DNA of 64,000 nt from contig NZ_VCQN01000005.1 in the NCBI RefSeq assembly GCF_005938125.1, forward strand, positions 124,001 through 188,000, given 5' to 3'. Of this stretch, positions 47,842 to 55,548 are shown in pieces. Origin of the DNA: Bacillus sp. BHET2. Lineage in GTDB: Bacteria; Bacillota; Bacilli; Bacillales; Bacillaceae_B. Both the position numbers and the translations under genes were made by a program. Each line of letters starts with the position of its first letter. The first letter of the stretch is position 1. The notes under the pieces are model-generated. The model was not told where the DNA came from. It made no database searches and saw only the letters and a program-made list of their open reading frames with translations.

Positions 47842-48294
47842 ATGAAAAAACTAGCGTTAGCGTTATCCTTTACGGTTTTCTTCCTATTGATTACAGCATG
47901 CGGTGTGAATCAGGAGTCGGAATATGGTGTCCATCATGATAGTGGTGGTACCCGTTTCATTGATAACCGTAAGGCTGAAATGGATAAACGACAGGATGAA
48001 AGTGTAAGGGAGATCACAGATCAAAACCCCAATTTTCCCAACCTGACGAATTCACCTGGAACGACGTCCACCACAATGGGTGATTATGAAGACAAGGCAC
48101 GTGAAGTGGTGAAAGAGAACACGAAATTCCAACCAGACGAGGTTTGGATCAATGGCGGCCAAATGTGGGTGACGGCTCATACGAAGAAAGAAATGACGAT
48201 GTCAGAGAGAGATAAAGAGGAAGCCATGTTAAAGGATCACTTGCAAAAAGCCATTCCCCGCTATGATATCAATGTGAAAATCACTGAAAGATAA
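47842..48294 (+). CDS. Putative lipoprotein, possibly YhcN/YlaJ-like
   Basis: A 150-aa secreted lipoprotein: basic start, hydrophobic stretch (residues 5-18) and lipobox LITACG with Cys20. A disordered Asn/Thr/Ser region precedes an alpha/beta domain (about 80-150, DEVWINGGQMWVTAHTKKEMT...IPRYDINVKITE). This recalls the sporulation lipoprotein YhcN/YlaJ family, but the match is by pattern. It starts at ATG 47842, with the AGGAGG site inside a predicted hairpin. Located between tdk and prfA. Confidence 0.75.
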   Translation: MKKLALALSFTVFFLLITACGVNQESEYGVHHDSGGTRFIDNRKAEMDKRQDESVREITDQNPNFPNLTNSPGTTSTTMGDYEDKAREVVKENTKFQPDEVWINGGQMWVTAHTKKEMTMSERDKEEAMLKDHLQKAIPRYDINVKITER

Positions 48295-48374
48295 CGTAGG
48301 TGTAAACAGGTCGGGAAGCTGATCTGTTTACCCTTTACATAGGAAATTCCCCCGGTACCTATACCCGATCCTCC

Positions 48375-48403
48375 TTGTGTTTACATACTCCATATAATAT
48401 AAT
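48375..48403 (+). promoter_or_regulatory. prfA promoter
   Basis: TTGTGT (48375-48380), 17 bases, TATAAT (48398-48403), 36 bases before the GTG start. Confidence 0.6.
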
Positions 48404-48438
48404 TAGACTGTTATGGATTAAAATTGAGGTGAATAGCT

Positions 48439-49512
48439 GTGTTCGATCGTTTACAAGCAGTGGAAGATCGCTATGATAAGTTAAATGAACTATTAAGTGA
48501 TCCAGAAATTGTGAATGACCCAAAGAAGCTAAGAGATTATTCAAAAGAACAATCAGACATCCAAGCTACGGTAGAAGCATATCGAGAATATAAAGACATG
48601 ACTAGTCAGTATAAAGACGCTAAGGCGATGCTGGATGATAAGCTTGATGCTGATATGCGTGAAATGGTGAAGGAAGAAGTTTCTGAGCTTGAAGAGCAAA
48701 TTGAAGTGTTGGAAGCCCGTCTGAAAATATTATTGATCCCGAAAGACCCGAACGATGATAAGAACGTGGTCATGGAGGTTCGTGGTGCTGCCGGTGGAGA
48801 TGAAGCAGCCCTGTTTGCCGGTGACTTGTATCGTATGTACAGCCGCTTTGCAGAAGCACAAGGCTGGAAGATTGAAGTCATGGAAGCGAACTCCACTGGT
48901 GTCGGTGGATACAAAGAGATCATCTTCATGATCAATGGAAATGGCGCATTTTCGAAAATGAAATACGAAAACGGGGCACATCGTGTGCAACGGGTACCTG
49001 AAACAGAATCGGGCGGACGTATTCATACATCTACGGCAACGGTTGCTTGTCTTCCGGAAGCAGAAGAAGTCGAAGTGGATATCCACGATAAAGACATCCG
49101 TGTTGATACATTCGCTTCAAGTGGACCAGGAGGACAAAGTGTTAATACAACCATGTCAGCCGTCCGTTTAACGCACGTTCCAACAGGTGTCGTCGTTTCG
49201 TGTCAGGATGAAAAATCACAAATTAAAAACAAAGAGAAAGCAATGAAAGTATTGCGTGCTCGTGTTTACGATAAATTCCAACGTGAAGTTCAAGCGGAAT
49301 ACGATGCGAATCGTAAATCTGCCGTTGGTACAGGTGACCGTTCGGAGCGTATCCGTACGTACAATTTCCCACAAAACCGTGTCACGGATCACCGTATCGG
49401 CCTAACAATCCAAAAGCTTGATCAAATCCTTGAAGGAAAAATGGATGATGTTATCGATGCATTAATCATCGAAGACCAATCCAAACTTCTTGAAAGACTG
49501 GAAGAAGCGTAA
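48439..49512 (+). CDS. prfA: Peptide chain release factor 1
   Basis: Recognises UAA and UAG stop codons and triggers peptide release. 357 aa from GTG 48439 (GAGGTGA upstream). The codon-recognition PxT motif appears as PET (187-189) in [15 protein letters not shown]. The catalytic GGQ is at 231-233 in [12 protein letters not shown], and its Gln is the target of PrmC, encoded next. The stop codon directly abuts the prmC start, so expression is coupled. Confidence 0.98.
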   Translation: MFDRLQAVEDRYDKLNELLSDPEIVNDPKKLRDYSKEQSDIQATVEAYREYKDMTSQYKDAKAMLDDKLDADMREMVKEEVSELEEQIEVLEARLKILLIPKDPNDDKNVVMEVRGAAGGDEAALFAGDLYRMYSRFAEAQGWKIEVMEANSTGVGGYKEIIFMINGNGAFSKMKYENGAHRVQRVPETESGGRIHTSTATVACLPEAEEVEVDIHDKDIRVDTFASSGPGGQSVNTTMSAVRLTHVPTGVVVSCQDEKSQIKNKEKAMKVLRARVYDKFQREVQAEYDANRKSAVGTGDRSERIRTYNFPQNRVTDHRIGLTIQKLDQILEGKMDDVIDALIIEDQSKLLERLEEA

Positions 49513-50382
49513 ATGACGTCAGTTACGCTATTTGAAGCCCTAAAATGGGCTTCTTCTTTTTTAGTTGAAAATGGCCGTGATGAAAATGTGGGAGAAATCT
49601 ACTTGCGGCATCTGATGGGATTATCTCGATCTCAATTGCTCGCTGAACAGCGGAGGTCCGTCCCTCGTGAAAAATGGGATGAGTTTCAGAATGGGATCCG
49701 TGAGCACGTTGGCGGTGTACCGATTCAGCATATTATCGGGTCTGAAGAGTTTTATGGCAGACCGTTTGTTGTGAATGAGCATGTGCTGATTCCGAGACCG
49801 GAGACGGAAGAGCTCATTTATTATGGTCTGGAGAAGATGAAGGATTTGTTTGAGCCAGGTATCCTTTTGCAGGCGGCAGATGTCGGAACGGGAAGCGGGG
49901 CGATTGCGGTTACGTTGAAACTGGAATCGGAGCGGATACCTCTTCAAATGATGGCTGTCGATATTTCAAGTGAAGCACTGGCTGTAGCGGCGAAGAATAG
50001 CTCGAAACTAGACGCGAATGTCCGCTTTTTCGAAGGGGATCTGTTACAGCCATTGATCGATGATGGCGTAAAGCTGGATATTCTTTTATCCAACCCTCCG
50101 TATATTCCTTTGACGGATCGCGAAACTCTATCGGATGTAGTCATTGATCATGAACCCGAACTCGCTTTATTTGGCGGGGAAGATGGTTATGATTTGTATA
50201 AACGCTTTATGGATGAGCTGCCTCATGTTATGAAGGAGAAGTGTCTGATTGGGTTCGAAGTCGGAGTCGGTCAGGGAGGAACGGTAGCGGAATTATTGCG
50301 CCGGACCTTCCCGGATGCGGAAACAGAAGTCGTTCATGACATCAATGGAAAAGATCGAATGGTGTTTTGTGTAAGAAAGTAA
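49513..50382 (+). CDS. prmC: Release factor glutamine methyltransferase PrmC
   Basis: Methylates the GGQ glutamine of release factors with S-adenosylmethionine. 289 aa: N-terminal helical substrate domain, then the methyltransferase domain with VGTGSGAIAV (about 124-133) and the glutamine-binding NPPY (194-197). It starts immediately after the prfA stop. One oddity: codons for RRSVPR (47-52) contain an exact copy of the repeat 13-mer in the AGGTCCGTCCCTC orientation (49654-49666), otherwise intergenic. Confidence 0.97.
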   Translation: MTSVTLFEALKWASSFLVENGRDENVGEIYLRHLMGLSRSQLLAEQRRSVPREKWDEFQNGIREHVGGVPIQHIIGSEEFYGRPFVVNEHVLIPRPETEELIYYGLEKMKDLFEPGILLQAADVGTGSGAIAVTLKLESERIPLQMMAVDISSEALAVAAKNSSKLDANVRFFEGDLLQPLIDDGVKLDILLSNPPYIPLTDRETLSDVVIDHEPELALFGGEDGYDLYKRFMDELPHVMKEKCLIGFEVGVGQGGTVAELLRRTFPDAETEVVHDINGKDRMVFCVRK

Positions 50383-50390
50383 GGATGTAG

Positions 50391-50424
50391 GCCCTCGATT
50401 GTGGTAATCGGGGGTGTTTTTTTG
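50391..50424 (+). terminator. prfA-prmC terminator
   Basis: GCCCTCGATT (50391-50400) pairs with AATCGGGGGT (50406-50415); Ts follow. Confidence 0.85.
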
Positions 50425-50501
50425 AAGAAATGGATCTGACTTAGTATGTATCTGAGTAAAAATAGAGTCACGTCCCTGCTCTAACCTCCTCATCGTCACG
50501 T

Positions 50502-50596
50502 TTATTTTCAAAACCGTTCTACTTATTTTCAAAACTGAAGTTTTATTTTCAAAACCAGCCCACTTATTTTCAAAAACAAGATTTTATTTTCAAAAT
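50502..50596 (+). repeat. Five-copy TTATTTTCAAAA array, 20-21 bp period
   Basis: TTATTTTCAAAA starts at 50502, 50523, 50543, 50564 and 50584 (steps 21, 20, 21, 20). The 12-mer is unchanged in all five copies while the spacers differ. It lies in the 827-base prmC-spoIIR gap, which has no gene. Confidence 0.92.
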
Positions 50597-50666
50597 CCTC
50601 TTTTCGCAAAGATTTTTGTTTTCTAACATAGGAGCTGCCAATGCTCTGTCAATGAGTGTTTGCGAT

Positions 50667-50789
50667 AGATGGTGAGGGGAACGGCTACGCTTTCCGGCGG
50701 ACGAACGGCCAAGCCTCCTCAGCTTAGCCGAACGGGGTCTCGGCACGCCCGTTTTTCCGCAGGAGTCTACGCCGTTCCCCTCACCATCT
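50667..50789. repeat. 123-bp palindromic element, family R copy 4 (opposite orientation)
   Basis: Perfect 19-bp arms AGATGGTGAGGGGAACGGC (50667-50685) and its complement (50771-50789). The arms share nothing with other copies, but the core (GCTTTCC, AAGCCTCCTC, GGGGTCTC, CCGCAGGAGTC) is that of family R. Confidence 0.9.
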
Positions 50790-50935
50790 AAAAGAGATAT
50801 GCTGACAGAGCTTACTAGTGAAAAAAATGAATGAAATAGTATCTTACTATTCAAGCTAAAATCGACCACTGCATACGTTGAAAATTGATGTTCTCTCGCC
50901 GTGTATAATAGTAAATTAATCCTCCATACTTAGAA

Positions 50936-51062
50936 AGTTGATTGAAGCGGAAGGTGCTCGACTCCTGCGGGAATTGCGGGAAAGTTGAGACCCCGCAGGG
51001 CAAATCCCGAGGAGGCTCAACTCACGCCCCGCGGAAAGCGAGCACCTGCAGCGGAAATCAAC
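50936..51062. repeat. 127-bp palindromic element, family R copy 5
   Basis: Nearly identical to copy 1: AGTTGATT end, GGTGCTCG/CGAGCACC arms, AATCAACT end. It lies 170 bases after copy 4, in the opposite orientation to it. Confidence 0.92.
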
Positions 51063-51209
51063 TAGCACTCGCTACCTTCAATAGCAACATTGTTTACGAA
51101 AAGAGCCATTCAAAAAGCATACCGAACCAATTTCCCAAACAAAAATGTTATTTTACTAGTTTAAGATTCCCCCCTTTTGACTAAACTGTTTTACTGAGGG
51201 GGAGAGAAA

Positions 51210-52016
51210 ATGAAAACAAAACATAGTGTATTATTGTATATCTTGGTTCTATCATTAGGAACGATTCTAAGTTTATATATACCGAAACAGGAAATGGCGG
51301 CACAGGAGGCAATGGTTATCCCGGAAGAAGCGATTCGACTGCGGATCTTGGCAAACAGTGATCTGGAGCAGGATCAAAACGTGAAAAGACTGGTACGAGA
51401 TGAGGTCAATAAAGAAATCACGAATTGGGTATCGTCTCTTACATCTCAGGATGAAGCGAAGTCAGTAATTCAAGAAGGATTGCCTCAACTTCAAACAATT
51501 GCAGAAGAGGTGGTCGAAGCAGAAGGGTTGGATCAATCAGTGAAAGTGGAATTTGGGAAAGTGGAATTTCCTACAAAGCTGTATGGTCAATATCTTTACC
51601 CGGCAGGTGAATACGAAGCGGTGTTGATCACATTAGGTAAAGGGGAAGGCGCGAACTGGTGGTGCGTTCTTTATCCCCCCCTATGCTTCCTTGATTTCTC
51701 GACAGGGACAGCAGTGAGAAGTCCGGGATTTGAAACGACAGTTGAAGCGAGCGGTAATGAAATCACTGAAGTAGATGCTGAAGATAAAGCAGAAGCGATT
51801 GAAGTTGAGATGGAAACAGTCGAAGCTAAGGCAAGTGACGACTCAGAAGTGAAAACAGATCAAGAAGAGTCTGTGATAAGTGAAAATAGCACGAAGGAAG
51901 AAATTCAACCAGAAGCACCACAAGAAGGACCGGTCTTCGTTGAAGAAAGCGAAGAGGAAAAAGTAGAGGTTCGTTTCTTCGTAGTAGACCTTTTCAAAGG
52001 ACTATTCAATAAATAA
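51210..52016 (+). CDS. spoIIR: Stage II sporulation protein R
   Basis: Forespore-made, secreted signal that activates SpoIIGA to process pro-SigE in the mother cell. The N-terminal signal helix is at residues 7-24. The conserved domain (about 35-180) has EAIRLRILANSDLEQDQNVKRLVRDEV and GANWWCVLYPPLCFLD. 268 aa is longer than B. subtilis (about 224) because of an acidic low-complexity stretch (about 185-255) before the terminal FFVVDLFKGLFNK. GGGGGAGAG precedes the ATG. A weak SigF-like GCATA lies at 51117. Confidence 0.95.
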   Translation: MKTKHSVLLYILVLSLGTILSLYIPKQEMAAQEAMVIPEEAIRLRILANSDLEQDQNVKRLVRDEVNKEITNWVSSLTSQDEAKSVIQEGLPQLQTIAEEVVEAEGLDQSVKVEFGKVEFPTKLYGQYLYPAGEYEAVLITLGKGEGANWWCVLYPPLCFLDFSTGTAVRSPGFETTVEASGNEITEVDAEDKAEAIEVEMETVEAKASDDSEVKTDQEESVISENSTKEEIQPEAPQEGPVFVEESEEEKVEVRFFVVDLFKGLFNK

Positions 52017-52021
52017 TGAAG

Positions 52022-52055
52022 AAAGCTTCGTCTGACTTAGATGAAGCTTTTTTTA
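52022..52055 (+). terminator. spoIIR terminator
   Basis: AAAGCTTC (52022-52029) pairs with GAAGCTTT (52043-52050); the stem extends inward with TCT/AGA. Ts follow. Confidence 0.88.
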
Positions 52056-52156
52056 CGTTTATATAAACTCTAGCTTTCTAGTATTTTTTGTTCTATTCTC
52101 TTTTTCCTCTCATACATTAACACTAGAGGAAGATAGAAAAAAGGGAGGACGAAAGA

Positions 52157-52597
52157 ATGTTAAAAGTGATTCGTCAGGCAACACATGAGGACATTCATGA
52201 AGTAGTTGCCTTCTTAATGAAAGCTGGATTAAGTACAGAAGGCATTAAACATAGCATCGATTGTTTTTTGGTAGTGGAAGACTCAGAAAATCGATTGATT
52301 GGAACACTGGGAATTGAGGTTCAAGAGAAAATTGGCCTGCTTCGATCGCTCGTTGTCACTTCCTCATTTGAGAGTGAAGAATTATTTGCCCTCTTCCAGG
52401 AAATCTTAAAGCTTGCGAAAGAGAAAGAACTTACGCGACTATACCTTATCTCAAATCGAAAAGCCTCGCTTACGTTCTTCGATCTATTAGGTTTTCAACA
52501 AGAGAAAGAAGCGGTTGTGGATGAGTTAAAGCCTTTCGTTCATGCGCAAAAGTTATCCACAGTGGATAACTGTATCACGATGAGACTAGATTTATAG
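52157..52597 (+). CDS. ywlB: GNAT family N-acetyltransferase (YwlB)
   Basis: A 146-aa single-domain GNAT protein. The acetyl-CoA loop region is LLRSLVVTSSFESEELFALFQEIL, and late motif B has FFDLLGFQQ. The substrate is unknown; B. subtilis ywlB sits in the same place between spoIIR and ywlC. AGGGAGGA precedes the ATG. The last codons overlap the first exact DnaA box of the cluster (TTATCCACA at 52553-52561). Confidence 0.85.
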   Translation: MLKVIRQATHEDIHEVVAFLMKAGLSTEGIKHSIDCFLVVEDSENRLIGTLGIEVQEKIGLLRSLVVTSSFESEELFALFQEILKLAKEKELTRLYLISNRKASLTFFDLLGFQQEKEAVVDELKPFVHAQKLSTVDNCITMRLDL

Positions 52598-53156
52598 AGG
52601 AAATGTAGATTTTTCGACAATAAATGTAAAAGAAACGACTGAATCATTTTGAATTTAAATGGTTCAGTTTTTTTGGTGTGATTCTTCGACAAAATCCTAC
52701 AGTAGCGCGAAATCTGAAAAAGAAGCAGATAACTATCTCTTTTTTCTGAATTATTCACACCATCCACAGGTTTATCCACAGTTCGTATTGTTTTATTCTC
52801 TGTTTGTGGATAATACTTGAGAATTAATGGGGTTTCTTTTATACTTTCAAAAGAGCAGGATGGTAAAATACTTGTTTATTCAGTATCTATACCACATAAA
52901 TGAAACAGATAAAGGTTTACTATATAAAGGTGGATGACATACATGATGAAACATTGGATTGTGGAAAGAGATGTGGATAAAAACAAAAGTTATCCACAAA
53001 TTGTGGATGCAGCGAAGATTCTTCAACAGAACGAGGTTGTGGCGTTCCCGACTGAGACCGTTTATGGCCTTGGTGCAAATGCTACATCCGATACAGCTGT
53101 GGAGAAAATCTTCAAAGCGAAGGGTAGACCATCGGATAATCCACTGATTGTCCACA
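52516..53156. other. DnaA-box cluster across ywlB-ywlC
   Basis: Five exact DnaA boxes TTATCCACA: plus strand at 52553, 52772 and 52990; minus strand at 52805-52813 and 52972-52980. One-mismatch boxes lie at 52516, 52561, 52751 and 53148. The first exact box and a near box form TTATCCACAGTGGATAA. They span the end of ywlB, the gap and the first codons of ywlC. A DnaA-binding cluster near ywlC is, as I recall, reported in B. subtilis. Confidence 0.9.
52638..52675 (+). terminator. ywlB terminator
   Basis: ACTGAATCATTT (52638-52649) pairs with AAATGGTTCAGT (52657-52668, one G-U), followed by a T-run. Confidence 0.88.
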
Positions 53157-53983
53157 TATCAAATAAAGGTCAGTTAGAAGGACTTGTAGCAGAAGTTCCA
53201 ACTGTTGCGACGAAGCTCATCGATGCCTACTGGCCAGGTCCACTGACGATCATTTTTCATAAAAAAGAGAAGGTCTTCTCTGAAAAGGTAACGGCGGGAT
53301 TGCAAACAGTGGCGATCCGGATGCCTGATCATCCCGTGGCTCTTTCCATCATTGAGGCATCTGGGCTCCCTATTGCAGCACCAAGTGCGAATCGGTCAGG
53401 AAAGCCAAGCCCGACAACGGCTCAGCATGTGTTGGACGACCTGGATGGCCGGATTGCAGGCGTGGTCGATGGCGGCGAGACAGGAGTCGGCGTGGAGTCG
53501 ACGGTAGTAGATTGTACAGGTGAGATACCTGTGATTTTGCGACCTGGCGGCGTCACGAAAGAACAACTGGAAGAAGTAGTCGGGGAAGTGAACGTGGATC
53601 CTTCTTTAAAAGAAGGCAAGGGAGCACCGAAATCCCCTGGCATGAAATATACCCACTACGCCCCGGATGCCCCTGTCTATTTAGTAGACGGGACAAGAGA
53701 ATACCTGCAAAGATTAGTAGATAAAAAAAAAGCAGAAGGACTTAAGGTCGGTGTGCTGACAACAGAAGAATTTATGAATGACTTTGAAGCGGATCTTATT
53801 TTGTCTGCTGGCCGGCGGAAGGACCTGAAAACGGTCGCCCAGCATTTATACGATACGCTACGTGCATTTAATAGAAGTGACGTTGATATTATTTTTGCCG
53901 AAATGTTTCCGGAAGAAGGAGTCGGGTTAGCGATTATGAACAGACTTCAGAAAGCGGCAGGATACCGGGTGATAAAAGGATAA
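52943..53983 (+). CDS. ywlC: Threonylcarbamoyl-AMP synthase (Sua5/YwlC)
   Basis: Makes threonylcarbamoyl-AMP for the universal t6A37 modification of ANN-decoding tRNAs. Long Sua5-type form: YrdC domain (about 20-205, with VVAFPTETVYGLGANA, KGRPSDNPLIVHI and APSANRSGKPSPT), then a linker and the Sua5 domain to the C-terminus. The start is set at ATG 52943; an ATG at 52934 abuts the AAAGGTGG site. The first 25 codons carry two exact DnaA boxes. A terminator follows. Confidence 0.95.
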   Translation: MMKHWIVERDVDKNKSYPQIVDAAKILQQNEVVAFPTETVYGLGANATSDTAVEKIFKAKGRPSDNPLIVHISNKGQLEGLVAEVPTVATKLIDAYWPGPLTIIFHKKEKVFSEKVTAGLQTVAIRMPDHPVALSIIEASGLPIAAPSANRSGKPSPTTAQHVLDDLDGRIAGVVDGGETGVGVESTVVDCTGEIPVILRPGGVTKEQLEEVVGEVNVDPSLKEGKGAPKSPGMKYTHYAPDAPVYLVDGTREYLQRLVDKKKAEGLKVGVLTTEEFMNDFEADLILSAGRRKDLKTVAQHLYDTLRAFNRSDVDIIFAEMFPEEGVGLAIMNRLQKAAGYRVIKG

Positions 53984-53989
53984 CGGTCT

Positions 53990-54025
53990 GACCCTATTGT
54001 TTTTAGAAAACGATAGGGTTCTTTT
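53990..54025 (+). terminator. ywlC terminator
   Basis: ACCCTATTGTTTT (from 53991) pairs with AAAACGATAGGGTT (to 54020). Ts follow. Confidence 0.85.
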
Positions 54026-54115
54026 GTGTCCGAAGATCCGTATTTCTCATTCTAATTCTCCCAGGACGTGCATAAGTTTGTCTTGAAGGCATGTCCGGAG
54101 GGGGAAGAAATAATA

Positions 54116-54670
54116 ATGACAACGATTATTGGGGAACTGATCACGTTAATGTTAATGGCATTTGCTCTTGGGATGGATGCCTTTTCGATTGGGATTGGAA
54201 TGGGTATGTTTCAGCTGAGATTAAAGCAAATCGTTTATATAGGATTGGTTGTCGGGGTCTTTCATGTATTTATGCCACTCTTTGGGATGATAACGGGGAA
54301 GTTTTTATCCGAAACGTTCGGAGCGTTTGCAGCATACGCAGGAGGTCTTCTATTGATTGTGTTAGGGATTCAGATGTTTATGGCAAGTTTCAAGGAAGAG
54401 GAAGCGACGCTCATTTCCCCGGTGGGATTCGGGTTGATCCTATTCGCTTTAAGTGTCAGTTTGGACAGTTTTTCTGTCGGATTGACCTTGGGGATATTCG
54501 GAGCCAGAACAGCGGTTGCCCTTTTCTGCTTCGGATTCGCGGCGACCGTTTTGACATGGGCAGGATTATTAATAGGACGGAAATTCCAAGGAGTCCTGGG
54601 GAATTATAGTGAAGCACTTGGAGGTAGTATACTGTTTGCGTTTGGGGTAAAACTCTTGCTTCCGCTGTGA
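54116..54670 (+). CDS. mntP: Manganese efflux pump MntP family (YwlD)
   Basis: A 184-aa membrane protein with six predicted helices in two inverted-repeat halves. The paired acidic motifs [13 protein letters not shown] and [13 protein letters not shown] hold the metal-transport Asp residues. It exports Mn2+. The start is ATG 54116 after a GGAGGGGG stretch; the in-frame ATG at 54068 is unsupported. No yybP-ykoY riboswitch is visible in the short leader. B. subtilis YwlD occupies the same position. Confidence 0.92.
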   Translation: MTTIIGELITLMLMAFALGMDAFSIGIGMGMFQLRLKQIVYIGLVVGVFHVFMPLFGMITGKFLSETFGAFAAYAGGLLLIVLGIQMFMASFKEEEATLISPVGFGLILFALSVSLDSFSVGLTLGIFGARTAVALFCFGFAATVLTWAGLLIGRKFQGVLGNYSEALGGSILFAFGVKLLLPL

Positions 54671-54704
54671 ATGGTGAGGGCTGGTTGGAAATGATAGAGA
54701 TGTA

Positions 54705-54717
54705 GGGTCCGTCCCTC
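54705..54717 (-). repeat. 13-mer (one change) behind mntP
   Basis: GGGTCCGTCCCTC, complement of GAGGGACGGACCC, 34 bases after the mntP stop. Confidence 0.75.
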
Positions 54718-54736
54718 TTGGGGTGGGCATTTTTTG

Positions 54737-54777
54737 TTTAGCTTTTCGGGCCTGAGCAAGCCGCCTGCGCTTTTCTT
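54737..54777. repeat. Partial right end of a family S element
   Basis: GGGCCTGAGCAAGCCGCCTGCGCTTTTC matches the right end of copy 3. It sits directly before copy 2, so three tandem units existed. Confidence 0.75.
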
Positions 54778-54905
54778 TTTGTCCAGCTCCAGGGCTTAGA
54801 GGCTCGAGGTCATAAGTCAAACCAACCAAAAAGGCAAAGAACGCCTTTCCGGTTGGTTCGTCTTATGCTTGTCGCCTCTGTGCAAAGCCCTTCCGCTTTT
54901 CTTTT
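54778..54905. repeat. Family S palindromic element, copy 2
   Basis: Outer arms GGGCTTAGAGGC and GCCTCTGTGCAAAGCCC; then TCGAGGTCATAAG and CTTATGCTTGTC; inner stem AACCAACC and GGTTGGTT around AAGGCAAAGAACGCCTTT. It differs from copies 1 and 3 in both stems but pairs fully. Confidence 0.9.
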
Positions 54906-55036
54906 TGTCCAGCTCCGGCGGCTAGTCCCTCGAGGTCATAAGCTAAATATGCCAAAAAGGCAAAGAGCGCCTTTCCGGCATATTCATCTTATGCTTGTCG
55001 GGCCTACCCAAGCCGCCTCCGCTTTTCTTTTTCTGT
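54906..55036. repeat. Family S palindromic element, copy 3 (tandem)
   Basis: Outer arms CGGCTAGTCCC and GGGCCTACCCAAGCCG; shared TCGAGGTCATAAG and CTTATGCTTGTC; inner stem AATATGCC and GGCATATT around AAGGCAAAGAGCGCCTTT. Confidence 0.9.
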
Positions 55037-55093
55037 ATGGGCTATTGATGGATTGGAAAATATTTTATAATAGGGGTTAAGGAGGTGGACGAG

Positions 55094-55531
55094 ATGAATA
55101 TTTTATTTGTTTGTACGGGAAATACGTGCAGAAGTCCTATGGCAGAGGCGGTTTTGAAGCATAAAGGTGCAGAGAGGTTTGAGGTGAAGTCCGCGGGGGT
55201 TTTTGCTATGGATGGTAGTGATGCGTCATTTCAGACTAAAGAAGTGCTGAAAGAGAACGATATAATACATAGACACCAATCGAGTTCGTTAACGAAAGAG
55301 AGCTTAGACTGGGCTTCCCATATTTTTACGATGACATCGAATCATAAGCGGGCGATTGTGGATCAGTTTCCACATGTGGCGGACAAGATTTTCACATTAA
55401 AGGAGTTTGTCTTGGAAGATCCAGCTGATTTGGATGTGTCGGATCCATATGGGGGAAGTGTGGACATCTATAGACATACATACAGAGAGCTGGATTCATT
55501 GATTGAGGAGTTAATTAAAAAGCTTGGTTGA
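55094..55531 (+). CDS. ywlE: Protein arginine phosphatase YwlE
   Basis: Low-molecular-weight phosphatase family, 145 aa. P-loop CTGNTCRS with nucleophile Cys7 and Arg13. Thr11 in the loop is the hallmark that selects phosphoarginine over phosphotyrosine in YwlE; the general acid Asp lies in DPYGGS near 118. It counteracts the McsB arginine kinase that tags proteins for ClpCP. AAGGAGGT precedes ATG 55094; the GTG at 55085 falls inside that site. A chemoreceptor gene follows after 17 bases. Confidence 0.94.
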   Translation: MNILFVCTGNTCRSPMAEAVLKHKGAERFEVKSAGVFAMDGSDASFQTKEVLKENDIIHRHQSSSLTKESLDWASHIFTMTSNHKRAIVDQFPHVADKIFTLKEFVLEDPADLDVSDPYGGSVDIYRHTYRELDSLIEELIKKLG

Positions 55532-55548
55532 GACAGGGAGAGAGAAAG

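Noticed and set aside
52934..52942. ATG at 52934 as the ywlC start
   Set aside because: It directly abuts the AAAGGTGG ribosome site, leaving no spacing. ATG 52943 is nine bases further in the same frame.
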